The translations under genes and the position numbers were made by a program. A stretch of DNA of 6,226 nt from Gemmatimonadota bacterium (GTDB taxonomy: Bacteria > Gemmatimonadota > Gemmatimonadetes > Gemmatimonadales > Gemmatimonadaceae): positions 1 through 6,226 of the forward strand of contig QHUV01000083.1 of assembly GCA_003222065.1 (NCBI GenBank). The letters are read 5' to 3'. This document shows, one piece after another, positions 1 through 5,748 of this stretch (within the stretch, counting starts at the first letter, position 1; every line of letters starts with the position of its first letter). Under the pieces are notes generated by a model. That model ran no database searches and had not been told where the DNA came from. It saw only the letters and a program-made list of their open reading frames with translations.

Positions 1-803
1 CCTTCCGGCATCACGCCGATGATTGTGTACGGCCGGCCGTCCACGCGCACCGACTTCCCGGTAACGTTGGAGTCGCCTCCAAAACGGTCACGCCACATCG
101 TGTAGCCGAGTACGGCCGTCGGTGGCGCGTTAGGCGCATTATCGGCCGACGTGAAGGTCCGGCCGATGATGCCGCGAACGCCCGTCACCTCGAATGCGCC
201 CGCCGTCATTCGTGCGATGCTGACGCGCTCCGGCCGATCGCCTCCGCTGATGTTCGCCGTGCCGAGCTGGTACCCGCCGAACGCAACAAACGACCGCTGG
301 TCTGCTCGATAGCGCAGGAAATCCGACAGCGGGACGAGCGTCTCCTCCCCCCGTCCGGTGGGATCGGCGCGGTAGATCATCGCAATGCGCGCCGGGTCGT
401 CGAAGGGCAGTCCCTTGATGAGCAAACCATAAATTATGCTGAACATGACGGTCGTCAGGCCGATGCCGAGCGCGAGTGCCGCGACCGCCGCTCCCACCAT
501 GCCTGGACTTCGGCGCAAAGTGCGAAGGCCGTAGCGCACATCACGTCGCGTCGACCCCGACGACCAAACTCGCGTATGCCGGCGCCGCAGCCACGCCCGG
601 CGCTCGGCGGCAGCATCGAAACTCTCCTCGCGCAAGTGACCGAGAAGCTCCTCGCGAGCCGCAGCGGCGCCGATCCTGAGGGACAGCTCGGCGAACTGCG
701 CCTCGAGGTGCACCGCCACTTCTTCGACGATTTCCGCTTCATCCTGCGCATTGAGCCGGGCCGCCGACAACCGCGCCCGTACGTCCGCACGCCAGTCATA
801 CAT
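1..803 (-). CDS. ADOP-family orphan ABC permease (MacB/FtsX type), N-terminal part, runs off the left edge
   Basis: An open frame runs from ATG at 803 to the window edge: 267 codons, 3' end missing. Residues 1-80 are a soluble, charged helical region of the kind that precedes the permease in ADOP proteins. Then come DVRYGLRTLRRSPG (88-101), one hydrophobic helix (about 102-126, with ALGIGL) and the start of a MacB-like periplasmic core ending in VDGRPYTIIGVMP (254-266). Full-length relatives are usually about 800 residues with two permease halves, so roughly a third is visible. The ATG overlaps the end of the PadR gene by 8 nt, with GGGGGTG 4 nt before it, which implies translational coupling and shared control. 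'Orphan' permeases of this kind lack an adjacent ATPase gene; none is visible here. Substrate and function are unknown; export or envelope stress is the usual guess. An alternative ATG at 799 opens only an arginine-rich shadow frame. Confidence 0.93.
   Translation of the reverse strand, partial: MYDWRADVRARLSAARLNAQDEAEIVEEVAVHLEAQFAELSLRIGAAAAREELLGHLREESFDAAAERRAWLRRRHTRVWSSGSTRRDVRYGLRTLRRSPGMVGAAVAALALGIGLTTVMFSIIYGLLIKGLPFDDPARIAMIYRADPTGRGEETLVPLSDFLRYRADQRSFVAFGGYQLGTANISGGDRPERVSIARMTAGAFEVTGVRGIIGRTFTSADNAPNAPPTAVLGYTMWRDRFGGDSNVTGKSVRVDGRPYTIIGVMPE
128..136 (+). repeat. CGTTAGGCG word, copy 1
   Basis: First of six exact CGTTAGGCG copies, all on the plus strand. It lies in the permease gene, read on the minus strand as -CG CCT AAC G- (Pro-Asn). 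Confidence 0.6.
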
Positions 804-1128
804 AGCGCACCCCCGACACCTGGTTGATCGCCGCCACGAACTCGCGCCAAGTCTTACGCTGGGCGTCCAGTGCGGCGCGACCCGCTGCCGTCAAGCGATA
901 GAAGCGTCGCCGGCGCTCCCCGGCCTTCTCGACCCAGCGGCCGAGAATCCAGCCCCGATCCTCCATCCGGTAGAGCAACGGATAGAGCGTCGCCACGTGA
1001 AACGTGAGCACTCCTTTGGACCGCGACTCGATCAGCTTTTGGAGCTCGTAGCCATGGCGCGGCTCCGCCTCGAGCAGCGACAGAACGAGAAACTCCGCGC
1101 TTCCCTTCTTCAGCTCGTCCGTAAGCAT
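796..1128 (-). CDS. PadR family transcriptional regulator
   Basis: A 110-residue winged-helix repressor of the PadR family, short form. Hallmarks are HGYELQKLI (25-33, helix 2), TLYPLLYRMEDRGW (47-60, recognition helix) and RRFYRLTAAGRAAL (74-87, wing and start of the C-terminal dimerisation helix). The frame stays open upstream to an ATG at 1260. I chose the ATG at 1128 because MLTDELKKG is the usual start of the family, and because the extra 44 residues would be encoded by the promoter and operator. The Shine-Dalgarno is weak (GTGAG, 4 nt before ATG). It lies directly upstream of, and overlaps, the ADOP permease, a pairing common in Acidobacteriota and Gemmatimonadota. It probably represses its own operon through the palindrome at 1138-1158. 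The inducer is unknown. Confidence 0.95.
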   Translation of the reverse strand: MLTDELKKGSAEFLVLSLLEAEPRHGYELQKLIESRSKGVLTFHVATLYPLLYRMEDRGWILGRWVEKAGERRRRFYRLTAAGRAALDAQRKTWREFVAAINQVSGVRYV

Positions 1129-1137
1129 AGTACTCAC

Positions 1138-1158
1138 ATATGTGTGACCCACACATAT
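1138..1158. promoter_or_regulatory. Probable PadR operator (perfect inverted repeat)
   Basis: ATATGTGTG-ACC-CACACATAT is a perfect inverted repeat with 9-bp arms and a 3-nt centre. It contains the ATGT...ACAT half-sites typical of PadR operators. It sits 10 nt upstream of the PadR start codon and covers most of the predicted -10 box and start site, the position expected for autorepression. It is AT-rich in an otherwise GC-rich region. Confidence 0.75.
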
Positions 1159-1181
1159 ATCGATCTTGGTCGCCGTGTCAA
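1154..1181 (-). promoter_or_regulatory. Predicted sigma-70-type promoter of padR-permease
   Basis: Read on the minus strand, a perfect TTGACA (-35, plus-strand 1176-1181) is followed after 16 bp by TATATG (-10, 1154-1159). Transcription would begin near 1147, about 20 nt before the PadR ATG at 1128. The -10 box lies within the inverted repeat at 1138-1158, so repressor binding would block polymerase. This is predicted from sequence only. Confidence 0.6.
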
Positions 1182-1210
1182 CGTGTCGTTCATTATCCGG
1201 CGTCGCTGCT

Positions 1211-1229
1211 TCGATTAAGAGTCGATTAA
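1211..1229. repeat. Tandem direct repeat TCGATTAA x2, upstream of the padR promoter
   Basis: TCGATTAA occurs at 1211-1218 and again at 1222-1229, 11 bp apart start to start (about one helical turn), 30 bp upstream of the -35 box. Two same-face half-sites could bind an activator, but chance is possible for so short a repeat. Confidence 0.3.
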
Positions 1230-1254
1230 CGGCGCGTCCGCGCGATCGAGAGCC

Positions 1255-1270
1255 GGCCATGGAAATGGCC
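1255..1270. repeat. Short hairpin between the GH78 gene and padR
   Basis: GGCCAT-GGAA-ATGGCC forms a perfect 6-bp stem with a 4-nt loop. It lies between the 3' end of the GH78-like gene and the padR promoter, downstream of a stronger hairpin at 1295-1312. There is no T-tract. It could be a second part of the 3' end of the glycosidase transcript or simply a chance palindrome. Confidence 0.3.
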
Positions 1271-1294
1271 TGTCCTCGCGTCAGCTGCCGATCC

Positions 1295-1312
1295 CTCGGC
1301 GTGGGCGCCGAG
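1295..1312 (-). terminator. GC-rich hairpin after the GH78-like gene, possible terminator
   Basis: CTCGGCG-TGGG-CGCCGAG gives a perfect 7-bp stem with a 4-nt loop, starting 9 nt after the stop codon of the glycosidase gene. No T-run follows on the minus strand, so it is not a classical intrinsic terminator. It may act as a non-canonical terminator or protect the mRNA 3' end. Its position between two transcription units supports a 3'-end role. Confidence 0.45.
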
Positions 1313-1321
1313 CGCGATGTC

Positions 1322-3769
1322 CTAGAAGCTCAGCTGCTGTTTACCGGGGTGAAGCGGGACGTGCCGTCCTGCCCAGACGAATTCGCCCGTGACCCCAGGT
1401 GGCAGCGTAACGGTCGCGCCGAGCCCCGCGCCCGCGGTCCTCGTTAGGCGCACATCGATGTCGCCGGCGGGATGCGGCACGCGTCCCTCGGCCCGTTGGA
1501 GTGGACCCAGCAACGGCGCAATCCGAACGCTGCGGAAGCCTGGGCTCGCCGGACGCACACCGAGCACCGTCGCGAGGAGCTCGTAGTTCGGATGGGCGGC
1601 CCACGCGTGCGAGTCCGAACGTGTCGGCTCCGGATTCTCGGGCGTTGACGTGAGTCCGAGCCGCAGCATCTCCCGCCAGGGCGCGAGCTGCTCGATAGTG
1701 CGATCGCCGAGTCCCGCCTGCCGCAGTGCCTCGAGCAGGTAGAAGGTGAAATAGTAGGTGCACTGCGTGAGCGTGCTATCGGCGAGGACGCGCTGCATGA
1801 GCGGGCGCTGTTCCGCGAGCGGGACGGCGCCGGCGAGGACAGCGAGGACGTTCGTCTGCTGACTGTACGCCGTCGAGGCCGGCGCGTCGCGAAAGAGCTG
1901 GCGCTGTGTATCCCAGGCTCGTGCGCGCGTTGCCGAAATGAGCGCATTGGCGCGTCGGCGGTATTCCGTCGCCATGGCCGGCACGCCGGCATCCGTCTCC
2001 AACTCGGCCGCTCGCTGGAGCGCGTACGCGTAGAGCAGCGAGATCGTCGCCGAGTGACCATCGTGCGCGCCGGGCGGCACGCCATCCTGCCAGCCGCGCG
2101 CCCAGTCGACGTAGCTCCAATACGGCATCGGCCCGAGCATTCCCGTGCTGTCGACGCGCGCGGCGTACCAGTCGAGCACGCCGCGAACCCCAGCGAGGCG
2201 CTGCCTAACGAACGACATGTCGTCGCGCAACATGTGGTAGTCGTTCACCATCGCGACGTAGATCAGCGAGAAGGGAGGGATGATTTGCGACAGCGCCGAC
2301 GGGTAGCGGCTCATCGTCAACCCGTCGGGGATGCGCGACGCGTCGAAGTGCTCGATCGCTTGCCGAACGAGGCGATCGTCCCCGCTCATGTAGAGGGAGA
2401 TGAGCGACTGGATGCGCGTGTCGCCGACGTACTGGAGCTGCTCGTAGTACGGCGTGTCCATATAGGTTTCGAAGGCGCCGATCCGCGCTCCGTTCCAGTC
2501 CATCCGCCACACGTCGGCGAGCCAGGACAGATCGCTGGCGAAGCGGGCGCGCTCGCGCAGCGGGTAGCCGGTGAAAACGCCGTGAAAATCCTTCAGCGTA
2601 AGCGGCGCGTCGGCGGTCTCGATATCGAGCTGCACGTACCGAAACGAGCGCCAGTACAGTGGCTCGAAAACGCGCCGCTCCCCACCATCGGGGCGGAAGA
2701 CGTCGTACACGCCGCGAATGGTCCGGCCATCGACCTCATTCCTATTCCCCTTTTCCCCGCGGGAATCCACGAGGGCCTCGGCGTACGTCAGCGTCACCGT
2801 GCCTCCCGAGCCGCCACTCGTCTCGAGCACGGGATAGGCATTCGTCGTGTGGCCCTGGTCGAGGAGAATCGTCGCCCGGGTGCGGGCCGGTACGACGACC
2901 TCGCCGGTTCCGCGTACGAACGCGTCGTCGACTCTCACGCCGGCCACGCGGCGCACGGTCGTTAGGCGCTGCAGTATTTCATCCATCGGCGGTATCGACC
3001 GCGGTGACAGTTGCCACCCGAATACCTCTCCCGTTCCGCGACCGATGGACCCGCGTCCGCGTGCTCGGCCGACGATCGCGGTACCCATCGGGACCTCGAA
3101 CGCAGCGAGCGGCGCAGCCTCGTTATGCGACGGCGGCGCCGCAACGGTGAGCCAGCGCGAGTCGTCGTAGTCCGATTGCTCCCAGCGCCACGGATAGCGT
3201 CGGCCGTCGACCGATTCGCCCGGCCCGGCGGCGTAGTATCCCGCGACCGTCGCATTCGTGATCACGATCGGCGCGTAGCCGGAGTCGACGAGCAGCTTCC
3301 AGCCTGGTCCCGTGTTCACCAGCGCTGCCTCACGATCACCGTCGCCCTGGACGAGGAACCCCGTGCGATAGCTGTGCTGCGCGACGGGACGCGCGGCGCC
3401 CCAGTTCCAGATGACCGCGGCGAGCACGTTGCGCCCGGCATGGAGCTGCGCCCCGATGTCGACCGTCTCGTACCGCCAATGCGCGACGTCGGAACGCTGT
3501 GGGCCCGATGACACGGAAATCCCGTTCACGTATAGCCGGTACCTGTTGTCGGCCGAGACGTGGACAACGAATCGCGTCGGCGCCGAGGGTAGATCGAGCG
3601 TGCGACGGGCGTGAAAGACGACGAACGAATCGCTCGCGACGTTAGGCGGCGCGATCCAGCTCGCCGCGGGCGCTCCCTGCGATAAGAGATTCGGTTGCGC
3701 CGCCGCAACCGGCGCGGCCGCGAGAACAATGCCCAAGGCGATCGTGACGTGAGAAAAACCAGTCGGCAT
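1322..3769 (-). CDS. Exported GH78-like glycoside hydrolase (alpha-L-rhamnosidase-related)
   Basis: 815 residues. A signal peptide spans about 1-24 (cleavage near VAAA|Q), so it acts in the periplasm or outside. Layout resembles GH78: an N-terminal beta-sandwich resembling Bac_rhamnosid_N (about 45-140); a second beta-sandwich (about 287-385, including FEPLYWRSFRYVQ at 368-380); an (alpha/alpha)6 catalytic region (about 400-705); and a C-terminal beta domain (about 735-815). DTPYYEQLQYVGD (438-450) lines up position by position with the GH78 general-acid motif DCPxRERxGWxGD, with E443 as the acid. TPENPEPTRSDSHAW (709-723) lies where the catalytic base region falls, making E711 a candidate. 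The classical Arg residues of the acid motif are replaced, so the sugar may be rhamnose or another alpha-linked deoxysugar. No sugar transporter or catabolic gene adjoins it. It is flanked by hairpins and appears monocistronic. Confidence 0.9.
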   Translation of the reverse strand: MPTGFSHVTIALGIVLAAAPVAAAQPNLLSQGAPAASWIAPPNVASDSFVVFHARRTLDLPSAPTRFVVHVSADNRYRLYVNGISVSSGPQRSDVAHWRYETVDIGAQLHAGRNVLAAVIWNWGAARPVAQHSYRTGFLVQGDGDREAALVNTGPGWKLLVDSGYAPIVITNATVAGYYAAGPGESVDGRRYPWRWEQSDYDDSRWLTVAAPPSHNEAAPLAAFEVPMGTAIVGRARGRGSIGRGTGEVFGWQLSPRSIPPMDEILQRLTTVRRVAGVRVDDAFVRGTGEVVVPARTRATILLDQGHTTNAYPVLETSGGSGGTVTLTYAEALVDSRGEKGNRNEVDGRTIRGVYDVFRPDGGERRVFEPLYWRSFRYVQLDIETADAPLTLKDFHGVFTGYPLRERARFASDLSWLADVWRMDWNGARIGAFETYMDTPYYEQLQYVGDTRIQSLISLYMSGDDRLVRQAIEHFDASRIPDGLTMSRYPSALSQIIPPFSLIYVAMVNDYHMLRDDMSFVRQRLAGVRGVLDWYAARVDSTGMLGPMPYWSYVDWARGWQDGVPPGAHDGHSATISLLYAYALQRAAELETDAGVPAMATEYRRRANALISATRARAWDTQRQLFRDAPASTAYSQQTNVLAVLAGAVPLAEQRPLMQRVLADSTLTQCTYYFTFYLLEALRQAGLGDRTIEQLAPWREMLRLGLTSTPENPEPTRSDSHAWAAHPNYELLATVLGVRPASPGFRSVRIAPLLGPLQRAEGRVPHPAGDIDVRLTRTAGAGLGATVTLPPGVTGEFVWAGRHVPLHPGKQQLSF
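1442..1450 (+). repeat. CGTTAGGCG word, copy 2
   Basis: Exact copy near the 3' end of the GH78-like gene, read as CGC CTA ACG (Arg-Leu-Thr). Confidence 0.6.
2960..2968 (+). repeat. CGTTAGGCG word, copy 3
   Basis: Exact copy in the GH78-like gene, read as CGC CTA ACG (Arg-Leu-Thr) but unrelated in protein context to copy 2. An eight-base version in the opposite orientation (GCCTAACG) is at 2203-2210. Confidence 0.6.
3640..3648 (+). repeat. CGTTAGGCG word, copy 4
   Basis: Exact copy near the 5' end of the GH78-like gene, in the second codon phase (Pro-Asn), as in copy 1. Confidence 0.6.
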
Positions 3770-3774
3770 GGCAG

Positions 3775-3780
3775 TTTATA
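3775..3780 (-). promoter_or_regulatory. Possible -10 box for a leaderless GH78-like mRNA
   Basis: On the minus strand TATAAA ends 5 nt before the ATG at 3769, and no purine-rich Shine-Dalgarno lies between them. A transcript starting 5-7 nt after this box would begin at or beside the ATG, i.e. be leaderless. I see no good -35 at 16-19 bp, so this is a weak call. Confidence 0.35.
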
Positions 3781-3850
3781 AGATGCGCACCGACACTCAG
3801 CGACGGGAGACGCGCCACGACCGACCCGCAGCTGTGAAGGACTGGTTCCT

Positions 3851-3867
3851 GTCCCGGCCCGCGGGAC
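3851..3867 (-). terminator. GC-rich hairpin after the YARHG lipoprotein gene, possible terminator
   Basis: GTCCCG-GCCCG-CGGGAC forms a perfect 6-bp stem with a 5-nt loop, 14 nt after the stop codon at 3882. No T-tract follows on the minus strand. It occupies the same position relative to its gene as the hairpin at 1295-1312. The rest of the 112-nt gap to the GH78-like gene shows only the TATAAA box. Confidence 0.4.
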
Positions 3868-3881
3868 TCAGACGAGCCTTA

Positions 3882-5039
3882 TCAGCCTTCGGTAAATCGC
3901 CCGTGCTCGTACTGGCTAATGAGCTCGGCGTTCATCCGCTCCGTCGGGTTCAGCTGATTCTCGCTGAATGCGTCGTTCGGTTTGTACCACGAAAAGCTGG
4001 CGAAGTAGCGTTGGAGCATCGGATCGCGAAAGCGCCGGCCGTGACGCGCGTAGATCTCATTCCGCAGGCGACGCGCGTCGTCGGGCCGCAGACCGCGCAC
4101 TTCGTCAGGCCTCAGAAGCGTCGTGGAGAGCGATTGGTGAAGCTGTTCCTCGCGGTTCGTGATAAGGGCGATGTTCGCGCGCTCCACCGACGAGAGCTCT
4201 GCATCGCTGTAATCGTGGCGCGGCGTATACCACGGCTGCTGGCGGAAATACTCCGCCAGCCACGGAGTTTCGAAGCCTCGTCCATGGCGCGCATAGATCT
4301 CGTTCCGCAACAGACGTAGGTCGGCGATGGAGATGCTGGACAGCATCTGCTGCGTGAGCGGCGTGGACTGGAACAAATTCATCATCCCGGGCGCGAGCTG
4401 TCGTTTATTCTGCCGCATCGCGGCAACGGCGATGGTATCGCGATTCTGGCGTTCGATCGCCGATAGATCGGAGGCTTTGAACTCGGGACGAGGCTGGTAC
4501 CAGTATCGCTCGTCGAAGTACGTCTGCAGATCGTCCGGCTCCTGTGAATCCGCGTACCCGAAAAAGAAGCCGTGATTCGCGAGCACTTCCGCCTCGAGCA
4601 CTTCCCAATCCTGCGGCGTGTGCTCGCCGAGCATGGCCGTAGTAATCACGCGGTGCTGGTAGAACCGCATGTCGCCGGTCTCGATTTGGGCGTGCTTCTT
4701 CGCTTCCGCCTCGCGTATGACATCGAGATTCTCGCGCTCGCGCGACGATAATCGCGCATTGGTGAAGCTCGCGTCAGGCCGATACCAGGCGCGAGTCAGC
4801 AGCCAGTGCTGGAGCGTCGAGTCCTCGAACACCCGGCCGTGTTTGCCGAAGATGATCCCGCGAATGTGCTGCAGCTGGACGAGGGAAAGTGGTGCGAGCG
4901 CGGTCGGCGAGATCGCGGTCGAGGCGTAGTCGAGCTGCTCCCACTGATCCGGTGTCGCACTCTTCGTGCTGTCGTTTCCTTTGTCGCAACCGCCGACGAT
5001 CGCGACGAGCGCCATCATTCCCGTTAGGCGTCGGATCAT
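3882..5039 (-). CDS. Lipoprotein with four YARHG repeats
   Basis: 385 residues. The N-terminus (basic MIRR, hydrophobic core, lipobox VGGC with C18) is a lipoprotein signal, so the mature protein is membrane-anchored and faces the periplasm or exterior. A short Ser/Thr linker precedes four YARHG-type repeats: R1 about 51-109 (core FGKHG), R2 138-203 (LANHG, with a small insertion), R3 236-293 and R4 316-374 (both LRNEIYARHGR). Each continues with an aromatic-rich WY(R/Q/T/K)P and ends in an ExxN(x)xxI helix. YARHG is a presumed extracellular domain found in lipoproteins and with peptidases; its biochemical role is not known to me. The ATG overlaps the amidase stop (ATGA) with GAGGG 4 nt upstream, so it is probably co-translated with the amidase and may work with it at the cell wall. 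That last point is inference. Confidence 0.9.
   Translation of the reverse strand: MIRRLTGMMALVAIVGGCDKGNDSTKSATPDQWEQLDYASTAISPTALAPLSLVQLQHIRGIIFGKHGRVFEDSTLQHWLLTRAWYRPDASFTNARLSSRERENLDVIREAEAKKHAQIETGDMRFYQHRVITTAMLGEHTPQDWEVLEAEVLANHGFFFGYADSQEPDDLQTYFDERYWYQPRPEFKASDLSAIERQNRDTIAVAAMRQNKRQLAPGMMNLFQSTPLTQQMLSSISIADLRLLRNEIYARHGRGFETPWLAEYFRQQPWYTPRHDYSDAELSSVERANIALITNREEQLHQSLSTTLLRPDEVRGLRPDDARRLRNEIYARHGRRFRDPMLQRYFASFSWYKPNDAFSENQLNPTERMNAELISQYEHGRFTEG
3918..4889 (-). repeat. Four YARHG-domain repeats within the lipoprotein gene
   Basis: Repeat units map to about 4713-4889 (R1), 4431-4628 (R2), 4161-4334 (R3) and 3918-4094 (R4). The core motifs are 89, 96 and 81 residues apart. 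R3 and R4 share ten identical residues, LRNEIYARHG, at 4281-4310 and 4038-4067. Their DNA there differs only at synonymous third positions (Asn, Tyr, Arg and His codons), showing old duplication held by selection rather than a recent copy. R1 and R2 have lost the canonical Tyr and Arg of the core but keep its His-Gly. Confidence 0.8.
5022..5030 (+). repeat. CGTTAGGCG word, copy 5
   Basis: Exact copy within the signal-peptide codons of the YARHG lipoprotein (Arg4-Leu5-Thr6), 7 bp from its start codon. Confidence 0.6.
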
Positions 5040-5725
5040 CGCACCCTCGGTGAGTTGCTGGCTGGAGCATACCGGCCGATACCCTCGGCGATCGCTTGCG
5101 CCATGAGCGACTGACCGCGCGGCGCCTTGATGAAAGCCGCGTCGCGAGGGTTGCTGAGCGTCACCATTTCTACGAGGACGACTGGGACCTCGGAATAAAT
5201 GGATCCGGTGAGCGCTCCCTGCTGCTCGCCGATCGCGGTCTTCGAGTCGCCGCGGACGCCGCCGTCTTTCAGCTTACCCGCGAGCAGCTTCGACATGGAC
5301 ACATGCAGCGATTCTGCGGCCGCCGCGCTCGCGCGCATGACCGCTTCATTTGGCCCCGTGCGGCCATGCGACGTACCCTGCCGGTCGGGGTGATAGATCG
5401 CGTAACCACTGTCCGCACTGTCGTCGCAGTGGAGTCGCACGACGAGCGCTGCCTGCGTCCTATTGCCGATCCGTGCCCGGTCGACATTCGACACGTTGGT
5501 GCGCTCCGCTGACTTGGTCATCACGACCGCGTAGCCTTGCGCGCGCAGGAGCGTTGCGAGGCGCTGCCCCACTTGCCAGGCAACGTGAACCTCGCTCGTG
5601 CCGTTATGAACCGCCGCGCCGCTGCTCACCTCAGACGGATGGCCAGGGTCGATGACGATGGTGGGGTGCCTCCCTTGAGCATCCACGGCAGTGGCAAAGG
5701 CTAGGAGCGCGAGGGTCAGCCTCAT
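5036..5725 (-). CDS. Exported N-acetylmuramoyl-L-alanine amidase (Amidase_3 family)
   Basis: 229 residues: a signal peptide (about 1-16, AVDA|Q) followed by a single Amidase_3 domain (about 22-220), the catalytic fold of AmiA/AmiC/CwlV enzymes. It should cleave the bond between N-acetylmuramic acid and L-alanine of peptidoglycan in the periplasm, using zinc. The expected zinc ligands are visible: H29 in VIDPGHP, E45 in GTSEVHVAW and H99 in VVRLHCD (SIHAN in most relatives). The catalytic glutamate is E186 in VEMVTLSNPRDAAFI. There is no separate binding domain (AMIN, SPOR or LysM). AAGG lies 10 nt before the ATG, and the preceding gene ends 23 nt upstream. The stop overlaps the next start (ATGA), so the lipoprotein downstream is likely translationally coupled. 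Confidence 0.95.
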   Translation of the reverse strand: MRLTLALLAFATAVDAQGRHPTIVIDPGHPSEVSSGAAVHNGTSEVHVAWQVGQRLATLLRAQGYAVVMTKSAERTNVSNVDRARIGNRTQAALVVRLHCDDSADSGYAIYHPDRQGTSHGRTGPNEAVMRASAAAAESLHVSMSKLLAGKLKDGGVRGDSKTAIGEQQGALTGSIYSEVPVVLVEMVTLSNPRDAAFIKAPRGQSLMAQAIAEGIGRYAPASNSPRVR

Positions 5726-5748
5726 ATCAGAATAACCTTAAGGGCGCC

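Noticed and set aside
455..850. A 131-codon minus-strand frame overlapping padR and the permease
   Set aside because: Its translation is Arg/Ser-rich low-complexity sequence. The neighbouring frame from 803 gives a clear ADOP permease, so this is a shadow.
1129..1260. A 44-residue N-terminal extension of PadR from the ATG at 1260
   Set aside because: The extension would be encoded by the promoter and operator, and PadR proteins normally start at MLTDELKKG or similar. The ATG at 1128 fits the family.
1341..2120. Possible frameshift or second gene in the 3' half of the GH78-like gene, suggested by several overlapping minus-strand open frames
   Set aside because: The 815-codon frame is continuous and carries family motifs to its C-terminus. 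The other frames lack motifs and are shadows.
2054..2965. A 303-codon plus-strand open frame
   Set aside because: It lies entirely antisense to the well-supported GH78-like gene. Its translation is rich in Arg, Val and His without recognisable motifs, as expected of a shadow frame in GC-rich DNA.
3768..4319. A 183-codon plus-strand open frame starting at the GH78-like ATG region
   Set aside because: Antisense to the YARHG lipoprotein; no motif or ribosome binding site. Long antisense frames are common at this GC content.
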